Notes under the pieces: model-generated
The model's database searches: none
Seen by the model: only the letters and a program-made list of their open reading frames with translations
What the model was told of the DNA's origin: nothing
Translations under genes and position numbers: made by a program
Part shown: positions 50,401 to 58,300 of the stretch, piece by piece
Numbering within the stretch: position 1 is the stretch's first letter
How the letters are laid out: the number at the start of each line of letters is the position of its first letter
Assembly: GCA_020635725.1 (NCBI GenBank)
Contig: JACJZF010000001.1
Coordinates: 558,001 to 622,000 of the forward strand
DNA from: Flavobacteriales bacterium
Lineage (GTDB): Bacteria > Bacteroidota > Bacteroidia > Flavobacteriales_F > PHOS-HE28
Direction of reading: 5' to 3'
Length of the DNA stretch: 64,000 bases

Positions 50401-50957
50401 TTGTCGGTGATCGAGGCGGCAATGCCGATGCGGTCGCTGAGCCGGCCGCCGAGCTCGAGGTTCAACGTGGAGTTCACAGAGAGGTCCTGGTTGTTGCCGA
50501 AGAGCACGCCGCGCGAGATGCTGCCGCTGCGTTGCAGGCCACGCAATCCCAGCAGGTCGCCTTCTTGCTTGGGGGGCACGTACTTGAAGGGATCGGGCCG
50601 CGTGCCGGGCGAAGTGAGCTGCGCGGGGTCCTTGTGGCGGAAGGTGCCACCCAGGAGCAAGGGCAATGCGCGGTAGCGCACGAGCACCGAGTCGGGTGCG
50701 TCCTTCCAAACCACGGTGCCCGAGTAGGGCAGCAACGTATAGCCCGATGCCGGTGCGGCGGCCGAGTCCACGCGCAGCTCCAGGCTCTCGGGCACGATGG
50801 AGAGCGTATCGATGCGCAAGGTGTCGGCCCTCGGTGCCACCCAGCGCTCCCGCCAGCCGTCGAATGCCTGCGACAAGGCCAGCTGACCGAGGACGGCGAA
50901 GATCACGGCGAGCAGTGCCCGCTCACCACGCCAATAGCCCGTCTCAGCCCGCACCAC
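47460..50957 (-). CDS. Large outer-membrane/surface protein of unknown function
   Basis: About 1165 residues; start GTG at 50957 or 50954, uncertain. A hydrophobic N-terminal leader is followed by mostly beta sequence. The region L-Q-R-S-G-S-I-S-R-G-V-L-F-G-N-N-Q-D with N-L-E-L-G-G-R-L, D-N-N-I-P-I-Q and L-I-A-G-D-F resembles segments of large Bacteroidota outer-membrane proteins such as SprA, but it is much shorter, so this is a distant relation at most. The C-terminal half has alternating polar/hydrophobic strands typical of a barrel. It is divergent from the solute-binding lipoprotein gene. Function unknown. Confidence 0.72.
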   Translation of the reverse strand: MVRAETGYWRGERALLAVIFAVLGQLALSQAFDGWRERWVAPRADTLRIDTLSIVPESLELRVDSAAAPASGYTLLPYSGTVVWKDAPDSVLVRYRALPLLLGGTFRHKDPAQLTSPGTRPDPFKYVPPKQEGDLLGLRGLQRSGSISRGVLFGNNQDLSVNSTLNLELGGRLSDRIGIAASITDNNIPIQAGGNTLELQDFDQVFIKLFEEEAKGEGNKWELIAGDFVLQRPQSHFLTYLKKTKGLSYDTRMKLGDASRMRVGASAAISKGKFARNVIQGVEGVQGPYRLRGNDAGSVIIVLSGSERVFIDGQQLLRGQENDYVIDYNTAEVTFTAKRLITKDRRIVVEFQYSDKNYARSLLRLEDTFEHGRSTWRLNVYSEQDHRNQSLQQQLSAEERDVLREAGDDPLAAVVSGVDSTGFATDQVLYWRTDSLGYDPVFVYSTSPDSGLYRVVFSEVGSGSGDYVQQEFTPNGRVFQWIAPDTVDGAIVRRGNYAPVRLLIAPRSQQLVTLGWEERYGTRSALAVEATFSHLDANTFSPADAADDDGYGLMVRGGHGIPISRADTSLHLHVGGEAEGISKHFRFVERYRAVEFERNWNVLGADLAEDQLLAGASVGLEGRKLGRASLGVGTFHVRDRYAGWRPEVQSDLRIGRFDLNGVGSWLLADGDRNSDFRRHKGTARVRLRPFTVGLKDEQERNLFRVDSLDGLRIGSYAFHEWEAFVQSPDTFRNKWRLAAGQRVDEALRDGALTRSALATSYSFSLDLARNPRNRLATTATYRRLEIPDTLLTTQRPQDTYLARVDYDVTLWKGVAIVDFFNEFGSGLEQQREYIYVQVPAGQGLYIWNDYNGNGLKELNEFEVANFGYEADYLRVFVPSNTYVRTYSNQTSLALDLRPGVKWADAQGLRRFIGRFSDLASARMDRKTSTDDPLQALDPTLPDRLDPGLRSYAATTRNTIYYDRSSRTWSVDHTWQSDRTRTLLLNGFDSRARESNSVRMRWNTTRHWTLDLEGERGRSSSASDLLTGRTWSIRNESVRPRITWQPNTSLRAQLSYKHSTRRNSEEYGGELAELRDLGMEFRVNSAGKGSVLITANLIDIGFEGEVNSALGNELLGGLKPGTNGTWSVSIQRNLSSNLQLDLTYNGRRSEGVPVVHVGGAQVRAFF

Positions 50958-51060
50958 GGCGCAAAGTATCCGTTGATCCCGGCTCGGCAGAGGGCGCCAT
51001 CACCAATACGCTGTTGACGGCTGGCACGCACGCGCGATCCGCCCACCGGAGCACCGGGGA

Positions 51061-51068
51061 TACTTTTA
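51061..51068 (+). promoter_or_regulatory. Putative -7 box of the solute-binding protein gene
   Basis: TACTTTTA, one mismatch from TAnnTTTG, 15 bases before the ATG at 51084. Confidence 0.4.
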
Positions 51069-51083
51069 CCCGCATCCCTAGCG

Positions 51084-52763
51084 ATGCGCGCAGCTTTCCT
51101 GACATCTTTGGCATTGCTGTTCGGGGCCTGCGGCGATGGCCAGCAGCCCCGAGAACGAACGAGCCCCTCCGGCAAGTATTACGGCGGGGTCTTCAATAGC
51201 AACGAGACCGACCAGATCCGCAGCCTCTTCCCGCTGAGCCTCACGCAGGCCGCCGCGCATCGCATCGGCGCGCAGATGTACGAGGGCCTGGTGCGGCTGG
51301 ATCAGGCCACATTGGGCATTGAGCCGGCACTGGCCGAATCCTGGGAGCTCGATGCCAGCGGCACCACGTACACCTTCCATCTGCGCGAAGGCGTGCGCTT
51401 CCATGACGATGCGTGCTTCCCCGATGGGCATGGCCGTTTGATGACGGCCGCTGATGTGGTGCGATGCTTCACCGCCCTGTGCACCAATGCGCCGTGGAAC
51501 CAGATGTTCTGGCTCTTCCAGGACCGCGTGGTGGGTGCCAACGCCTGCTACCAGACGAGCGCGGGCACGCCGGTGCTGAACGGCATCAGCGCGCCCGATG
51601 AGAGAACCGTGCGCATCACGCTCACGCATCCTTCGCCCGGTTTCCTTCAGATCCTCGCGCATCAAGGGTGCTGGATCTTCCCCATGGAGGCGATGCAGGA
51701 ATACGGCGAGCAGGTGATCTGGCATCCGGTGGGCACGGGTCCCTTCCGCATGCGGAGCTATGAGCGCGACGTGGTCCTGGTGCTCGAGCGCAACCCGCAC
51801 TATTGGGGGCGCGACTCCGATGGCGCCGAGCTCCCCTATCTCGATGCGTTGCGCTGCACCTTCGAGACGGATAAGAACAACGAGCTCGATGCCTTCGAGC
51901 GCGGACGGCTCAGCGTGGTGTACGAGCTGCCGGTCGACCGCATCGGGGTGATGCGTGATCCGCGGTTCGTGACACAGTCAGCCCCCTCGCTGAGCACGCA
52001 GTTCCTCGGGCTTAACGAGCGTCGCCCGCCATTCGATGAGGCACGCGTGCGGCGTGCGTTCGACCTGGCCATCGATAAGCGCTTCATCGTCGATTCCATA
52101 CTCGGTGGCATGGCATTGGTCGCCGACCATGGCGTTGTGCCGCCCGGCATGGAGGGCTATCCGTACGACTCGGTGGGGCGCTGGACCTATGATCCAGAGG
52201 GCGCGCGCCGCTTGCTTGCCGACGCGGGCTTCCCCGGCGGAGCCGGCCTGCCGAATGTGGTGCTGCAGGTGAATGCGAGCGGCGCGGCGTATGTGGAAGT
52301 GGCGGAGGCGGTGCAGGGCATGCTCGATCGCCAGCTCGGCGCGCGCGTGGTGGTCTCGGTGCTTCCGGAGGAACAGCACTTCGCGCGCGTGGTGGCTGGG
52401 CATGCCCAGATCTGGCGTGAGGGCTGGATCGCGGACCATCCGGACCCGGAGAACTTCCTCGCGCTCTTCTATGGGCGCAACGCCCCCTCGGATACCGCCG
52501 CGCCTAGCTACCTGAACAGCACGCGGCACCGTGATCCGCGCTTCGACTCGCTCTTCGCGCAGGCTGTGCGCACCGCCGATGTGCAGGAACGCATGCGCCT
52601 GCTCGCCGGTGCCGAGCGTGTGCTGCAGCACAACGCCGTGGCCGTGCCGCTCTATCACGAGCGCTCGGTGCGCCTGCTGCAGCCCTGGGTGATGGACATG
52701 CCCATCAATGGCATGGAGTACCGCGATATGCGGCGCGTGTGGATCGATCCGCGCAAACGCTGA
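51084..52763 (+). CDS. Family 5 extracellular solute-binding lipoprotein
   Basis: 559 residues. Lipobox L-L-F-G-A-C, then the SBP family 5 layout: Y-E-G-L-V-R-L near the start, L-A-E-S-W-E-L-D-A-S-G-T-T-Y-T-F, L-R-E-G-V-R-F-H-D, and in the second lobe R-R-A-F-D-L-A-I-D-K-R. These bind oligopeptides, nickel or other small molecules for ABC importers. No ABC permease or ATPase gene lies nearby, so its partner is elsewhere. Its stop abuts the stop of the next, convergent gene. Confidence 0.9.
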   Translation: MRAAFLTSLALLFGACGDGQQPRERTSPSGKYYGGVFNSNETDQIRSLFPLSLTQAAAHRIGAQMYEGLVRLDQATLGIEPALAESWELDASGTTYTFHLREGVRFHDDACFPDGHGRLMTAADVVRCFTALCTNAPWNQMFWLFQDRVVGANACYQTSAGTPVLNGISAPDERTVRITLTHPSPGFLQILAHQGCWIFPMEAMQEYGEQVIWHPVGTGPFRMRSYERDVVLVLERNPHYWGRDSDGAELPYLDALRCTFETDKNNELDAFERGRLSVVYELPVDRIGVMRDPRFVTQSAPSLSTQFLGLNERRPPFDEARVRRAFDLAIDKRFIVDSILGGMALVADHGVVPPGMEGYPYDSVGRWTYDPEGARRLLADAGFPGGAGLPNVVLQVNASGAAYVEVAEAVQGMLDRQLGARVVVSVLPEEQHFARVVAGHAQIWREGWIADHPDPENFLALFYGRNAPSDTAAPSYLNSTRHRDPRFDSLFAQAVRTADVQERMRLLAGAERVLQHNAVAVPLYHERSVRLLQPWVMDMPINGMEYRDMRRVWIDPRKR

Positions 52764-53483
52764 TCAGGCGCTCCGCGACACCTGCTCGTACACCAGCTGC
52801 TTGGCCAAGGGCATGAAGGTCTCCACCACGGGCAGGCTCATGTCAGACTCGAAGACAAAGACCGCCGGGTTCGGCAGATCGGGGCGGCTGCGCACCAGGC
52901 CCGCCTTGATCGTCTGATAGGTGCACGAGAGGCTGATCGTGCAGGTCGTGGTATAGCGCGTGCGCACCTGGAGCTCGGCCCGTTCAGTACGCGGTGCCTG
53001 GATACGGCGCAGCTCGTAGGCGTACACGCGCGCGTCCGATCCATCGCGCAGCATCAGCCAACCGGCCGTGGCATCCAAGGGCAGCAAGCCGATGGGCTCG
53101 AAACGGATCCGCTCGGCAATGGCTGCGAGCAGCTCCATGCCGCGGCCATGTGCCTCCTTGAGCCCGGGTATCGCCCAGCCGATCACCTCGTCGAGCACGC
53201 AGAGCCATTCGTCCGAAGGTAGGGGAAGATGCACACCGCTGCCGGTGCGGCGATCAAAGCCGATCAGCTCTGTGCCCAGCTCGCGGGCGAGACGCTCCTT
53301 CTCTTCGCGCACCCGCTCAAGCTCGTGGATGTGCGAGCCCAGTTCGGCCAGGTGCGGATACAGGCGCCGCTCGGCGAATCGCCCTTCCACGCATTGCAGG
53401 TAATGGAGCAGGGTGTACTGCTTCAGCTCCAGGTCGAATGCCGGGCGGAAGGCCCAGTCCGTGGGAAGCATGCCAGGCGCCAT
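52764..53483 (-). CDS. Conserved hypothetical protein
   Basis: 239 residues from the ATG at 53483 (M-A-P-G-M-L-P-T-D-W); the frame opening at 53579 is upstream of the likely start. An N-terminal helix region contains L-H-Y-L-Q-C-V-E-G-R-F-A-E-R-R, then a coiled-coil-like stretch (H-E-L-E-R-V-R-E-E-K-E-R-L-A), then a mixed alpha/beta C-terminus. I do not recognise the family. It is divergent from the OmpA lipoprotein gene. Confidence 0.72.
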   Translation of the reverse strand: MAPGMLPTDWAFRPAFDLELKQYTLLHYLQCVEGRFAERRLYPHLAELGSHIHELERVREEKERLARELGTELIGFDRRTGSGVHLPLPSDEWLCVLDEVIGWAIPGLKEAHGRGMELLAAIAERIRFEPIGLLPLDATAGWLMLRDGSDARVYAYELRRIQAPRTERAELQVRTRYTTTCTISLSCTYQTIKAGLVRSRPDLPNPAVFVFESDMSLPVVETFMPLAKQLVYEQVSRSA

Positions 53484-53554
53484 GGTCGTGATGGATTGAA
53501 CGTGCTGTTCAAAAATAATGTTGCTCGCGACCGCCCGCAGGCGATGACCGGCGG

Positions 53555-53562
53555 CACCTTTG
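53555..53562 (+). promoter_or_regulatory. Putative -7 box of the OmpA lipoprotein gene
   Basis: CACCTTTG, one mismatch from TAnnTTTG, 26 bases before the ATG at 53589. Confidence 0.45.
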
Positions 53563-53588
53563 ATCGTCCAAAAGACCACTACCTACTC

Positions 53589-54548
53589 ATGCGAATCACC
53601 CTACCCCTCATCGCGCTGCTGCTCATGGCATCCTGTGTCCCCTCGCGCAAGTATGAAGAAGCCAACGCACGCGCGAAGACCATGCAGGCCGAGGCCGATG
53701 CCGCGAATGCACGGGCGCGCGATGCGCAAGCCGCGCTCGATGAGCTGAAGGGCTCCAGCGAGGAGGCCCAGCGACGCCTCGCCCGCCTGCAGCAGGATAC
53801 CACCATCCTCGGTACTTCGCTGCGCAATATGACGGGCCAGTACGACAAGATCAATGCGCTCAACAACGAGCTGCTCGACAAATACAACAAGCTCCTGGCC
53901 GGATCAGGCAGCGAGAACCGCAAACTGCTCTCCGACCTGGAAGCGCTGCGACTTGATCTGATGAATCGCGAGGACTCGGTGAATGCCCTCAGCAAGCGCG
54001 TGGCCATGGACCGCGCCGCCTTGGCCGAGCGGGAGAAGGAGCTCGCCGCGCTGCAGGCCGAGCTGGCCGCCAAGGATGCGGCCATGAAATCGCTCAAGGA
54101 CCGCGTGAGCGGCGCGCTCACCGGCTTCGAGGGCAAAGGGCTCAGCGTGGTGCAGCGCGATGGCCGGGTCTATGTGAGCATGGAGAACAAACTGCTCTTC
54201 CCCAGCGGCAGCTACGCCATCGATACCCAGGGCCGCGAGCTCATCATCAAGCTCGCAAAGGCCATCGAGGGAGAGAAGGACCTGAACGTGATGGTCGAAG
54301 GGCATACCGATACGGACAAGGTGCAGGGCGGCGGCGCCATCAAGGACAACTGGGACCTGAGCGTGATGCGCGCCACGAGCGTGGTCAGGCTGATGCAGGA
54401 GAACAGCGGACTGGATCCCAAACGCGTGACGGCTGCGGGCCGTGGCGAGTACATTCCGGTTGACCCGACCGACAAGGCGAAGAACCGCCGAATCGAAATC
54501 GTGCTCGCGCCCGACCTCGAGGAGTTGATGAAGCTCGTGAAAGACTGA
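53589..54548 (+). CDS. OmpA-family lipoprotein
   Basis: 319 residues from the ATG at 53589, which gives lipobox L-L-M-A-S-C; the frame opening at 53229 covers the divergent gene. A long coiled coil (about 28-175) precedes a C-terminal OmpA/MotB peptidoglycan-binding domain (V-E-G-H-T-D-T-D, D-L-S-V-M-R-A-T-S-V-V-R-L, N-R-R-I-E-I-V). It likely links the outer membrane to peptidoglycan, as Pal-like proteins do. It is convergent with the next gene, with 1 base between the stop codons. Confidence 0.92.
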   Translation: MRITLPLIALLLMASCVPSRKYEEANARAKTMQAEADAANARARDAQAALDELKGSSEEAQRRLARLQQDTTILGTSLRNMTGQYDKINALNNELLDKYNKLLAGSGSENRKLLSDLEALRLDLMNREDSVNALSKRVAMDRAALAEREKELAALQAELAAKDAAMKSLKDRVSGALTGFEGKGLSVVQRDGRVYVSMENKLLFPSGSYAIDTQGRELIIKLAKAIEGEKDLNVMVEGHTDTDKVQGGGAIKDNWDLSVMRATSVVRLMQENSGLDPKRVTAAGRGEYIPVDPTDKAKNRRIEIVLAPDLEELMKLVKD

Positions 54549-54549
54549 G

Positions 54550-54957
54550 CTACGATAGGCCGGGCTGCGAGGCCTGCAACCAGGCCAATGCTTCCGACTC
54601 CTCTAGGAAAACCGCCGTCTCGTGCTCCCTGGGATGGTACCTGAAGTAGATGTGCGCCAGCCGCTCATGGAACGGGCTCGACGCGGCTAAGGCCAGCCGT
54701 CGAGATAGGCCGCAGCCGCCATGCGCGCTGTGGTGATCCACGGCGAGCACGGTGAGGTCGAAGTCCATTTCTGACGGCAGCACCACCAGGATATCGGCCG
54801 GCTCTGTATCGCAGAGCTCATGTTTGGCGCGCACCACCCGCGCCATCTCTTCCAGATTCAAGTGGGCATCCGGCTTGAAGCGAACCGATACGATGTCGCC
54901 TCGCCGCTCGAGCGTGGCGACTGCGGTATCGATCATCGGGGAATCAGGAGAGAGCAT
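54550..54957 (-). CDS. SpoIIAA/STAS-like hypothetical protein
   Basis: 135 residues. The pattern (V-S-V-R-F-K-P-D-A-H, I-L-V-V-L-P-S-E-M-D, S-P-F-H-E-R-L-A-H-I-Y-F-R-Y, V-F-L-E-E-S-E-A-L-A-W-L) fits the SpoIIAA-like DUF fold of Bacteroidota, but the assignment is tentative. GACCTTTG lies 4 bases before the ATG, again close to a leaderless arrangement. Function unknown. Confidence 0.65.
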   Translation of the reverse strand: MLSPDSPMIDTAVATLERRGDIVSVRFKPDAHLNLEEMARVVRAKHELCDTEPADILVVLPSEMDFDLTVLAVDHHSAHGGCGLSRRLALAASSPFHERLAHIYFRYHPREHETAVFLEESEALAWLQASQPGLS

Positions 54958-55397
54958 GCCGCAAAGGTCGGTTCGTATGCGCGCATAACAACCGCTCGGC
55001 GGATCCGTTTATCAGCCTTGGGAAATATTAACGGAAGCGCTTGATCCACAAGGAATCGAGCGCCCCAGGAATTCGGCGATCCGTTGGCCGCGTTGGTAGA
55101 AATGGGGGCGGTCCCGACGAATCGGGCACACGGGGAAGCGAGCCGGAAGGAGAGGGGGATGAACGGATCACAAAGCCCGTTGAAGCAGCGCTTACTGGGG
55201 GTCTCGGGCACGTTACACCGGTGGCGCAGAGCATTCGTGGGTTCTAGTTTGGCCCTCGACGCTCGCCAGCACGCATCAAGCATGCGCGGCGATTCCCCGG
55301 CTAAGCATGAAACCCCAGCATGCTGGGTCGGGGGACAGGATGGGCAAGGTCCTGGCTGAACGAACCAGTCCATAACCCTTGGGGACAGAACGGACCA
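54958..55397. other. 440-bp leader region without a gene
   Basis: No credible coding frame in either direction. Seen here: the palindrome TATGCGCGCATA at 54975-54986, the 14-base palindrome CCCAGCATGCTGGG at 55314-55327, and CTAGTTTGG at 55242 that could be a -7 box leaving a leader of about 145 bases ahead of the 55398 gene. No known riboswitch or small RNA was recognised. Confidence 0.5.
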
Positions 55398-58300
55398 ATG
55401 GTGAAAAGCACCGCTGCCATCGCTCGTGCCTTGTCCATCGCTTTCTTGGCGTTGTCGGCAAGCCTGATGTGGGCGCAGACCAGTTCTCAGAAGGCCGCTG
55501 TTCAGCTGTCTGCCACGGTGCAGGCCTCACCGGCGGGCATCACCCTTGCCTGGACCACACTGCCGAGCACCACCAGCATCACCATATATAGGAAGCTGGC
55601 CGATGCGACCAGCTGGGGAAGTGCCATCGCCACCCCTTCGGCCAGCTCCTCGAGCTATGCCGATGCAAGCGTTAGCGTCGGAACGGCCTATGAGTACAAA
55701 GTGGTGCGCGTGGCAGCGGGCGTCACCGGCACGGGCTACATCAGCTCAGGAATAGCGGTGGCTCCAGTGGATTACCGGGGCCGCATGATCCTGCTCGTGG
55801 ACAACACCTTCTCCAACTCGCTCTCCAGTGAGCTCGCCACGCTGCAGAATGACCTGCGCATGGATGGTTGGTCCGTGGCCCGATCCGACCTTTCGCGCAG
55901 CGCCTCGGTGTCCGCGGTGAAGAGCACCATTCAGAGCCTGTACAACGCCGATGCCGGCAACACGAAGGCGGTCTTCATCATCGGTCACCTCGCCGTGCCT
56001 TACACGGGCAACATCAACCCCGATGGCCATAGCGAGCACCAGGGCGCCTGGCCTTGCGACGGCTACTACGGCGAGCTCAACGGCTCCTGGACCGATAACA
56101 GCGTGAACAACAGCGGAGCCTCGCGCACCGAGAACCGCAACACGCCCGGCGATGGCAAGTTCGACCAGAGCACCTTCCCCAATACGGTGGAGCTGCAGGT
56201 GGGCCGCGTCGATTTCTACAACATGCCGGCCTTCAGCCAGAATGAGACCGAGTTGCTGCGGGCTTACCTCAACAAGCTGCATGGCTTCAAGGTGAAGCAA
56301 TGGACACCCACGGCGCGTGGATTGGTTTACGACAACCTGCAATGGGTGAGCAATCCGCTCGCCGCGAGCGCCTGGCGCAGCATGGCGCCGTTGGTAGGCC
56401 CTTCGAACATCACGGCGGCCAACCAGAACGCCGCGCAGTTCAAGGATCTCGTGAACAACCAGAGCTACCTCTGGGCCTACGCTAGCGGTGGCGGTCTCAT
56501 GGCCACCGATGGAGGCGTGCTCACCTACAACGGTGCCGATCGCGTGGGCACCACGCAGGACTTCGCTGGCAGCGTGAGCAACGGCGGTGTCTTCAACATG
56601 ACCTTCGGCAGCTACTTCGGCGATTGGGACAACCGCAACAACTTCCTGCGCGCGCTGCTCGCCAGCGGCTACGGCCTCACCAATTGCTGGTCCGCCATCC
56701 CCGGCTACTACTTCCATCATATGGGCATGGGCGCCAACATCGGGCAGAGCGTGCTGGCCACCATGAACAACACCTCGCTGTACGCGCCGCTTACCGACGG
56801 GTGGCAGAGCAGCATCGGCCGGTCGCATGTCTCGCTGATGGGCGACCCCTCCTTGCGCATGAAGATGCTCGTGCCGCCTTCGGCGCTCACCATCACCAAT
56901 GTGGGAGGCTATGCGAGCTTCGCTTGGCAGCCATCCACCGAAACGGTCGATGGCTATCACCTGTACGCCATTGACGCCGCCAACGGCGCGGTGACTCGGA
57001 TCACCTCTTCCATCGTCAGCGGCACCTCCTTCACGGCGGCTACCGTCCCCTACGTTTCCGGCCGGGAATACATGGTGAGGGCGGTGCGGCTGATCACCGA
57101 GCCCAGCGGCAGCTATTACAACCTCTCGTTGGGCGCGGCGGCGACGACCTCTGGAAGCGGTGGCGGAGCCGGCGGCAGCGCTCCCGATTGCAGCGGCGTG
57201 GCCGGCGGCAGCGCGCTTCCGGGCACCGCCTGCAACGATGGTAACGCGTGCACCACCAACGACACCTGGAACGCGAGCTGCCAGTGCGTCGGAACACCTT
57301 CCACGCCTGCGGCGACCATCACAGCCAATGGCAGCACCTCGCTCTGCACCGGTGGCAGCGTAACCTTAAGCGTTGGCAGCTGCACGGGCTGCACCTATCA
57401 ATGGAAGCGCAACGGCACGAATGTCTCCGGCGCCACATCCACGAGCTATGCCGCGAGCACGGCGGGGAGCTATACCGTGACGGTCACGAATAGCGGCGGC
57501 TGTACGACCACGTCCGCTGCCACCTCGGTCACTGTAGGCAGCGGGCCTACTGCCACGATCACAGCCAATGGCAGCACCTCGCTCTGCACAGGCGGCAGCG
57601 TAACCTTAAGCGTTGGCAACTGCACGGGCTGCACCTACCAGTGGAAGCGCAACGGCACGAATGTCTCCGGCGCCACCTCCTCTAGCTATGCCGCCAGCAC
57701 GGCAGGCAGCTACACCGTGGTGGTGGTCAGCGGCAGTTGCTCGAGCACATCCTCAGCGATTTCCGTAAGCGTGGGCAACGGGCCTGCGGCCACGATCACC
57801 GCCAGCGGACCCACCTCATTCTGCAACGGCAGCAGCGTGGCACTGAGCGTGAACACCTGCTCAGGCTGCAGCTATCAATGGAAGCGGAACGGGGTGAACG
57901 TGTCCGGCGGTACCACGCCTTACTACAATACGAACACAGCAGGCAGCTACACGGTCACGATCAACAGCGGCTCCTGCTCCTCCACCTCTGCAGCCACCGT
58001 GGTCACGGTGGGCACCGCGCCCAGCGCGACCATCACCGCGAGCGGCAGCACCACGTTGTGCAGCACCAGTTCCGTGGCGCTTAGCGTTTCGACATGCAGC
58101 GGCTGCAGCTATCAATGGAATCGGAATGGAACGGCGATCTCGGGCGCCACGTCGAGCAGCTACTCGGCTAGCACCACGGGCAGTTATACGGCCACGGTGA
58201 CCAACAGCGGCTGTTCGGCCACCTCCAACACGATCTCGGTCACCAGCTCAGCGCCTGCGGCGAGCATCACCGCGAGCGGCAACACCTCGTTCTGCAGCGG

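Noticed and set aside
54933..55373. 146-residue minus-strand frame
   Set aside because: Cys/Pro/Arg-rich with no recognisable pattern; overlaps the supported gene ending at 54957.
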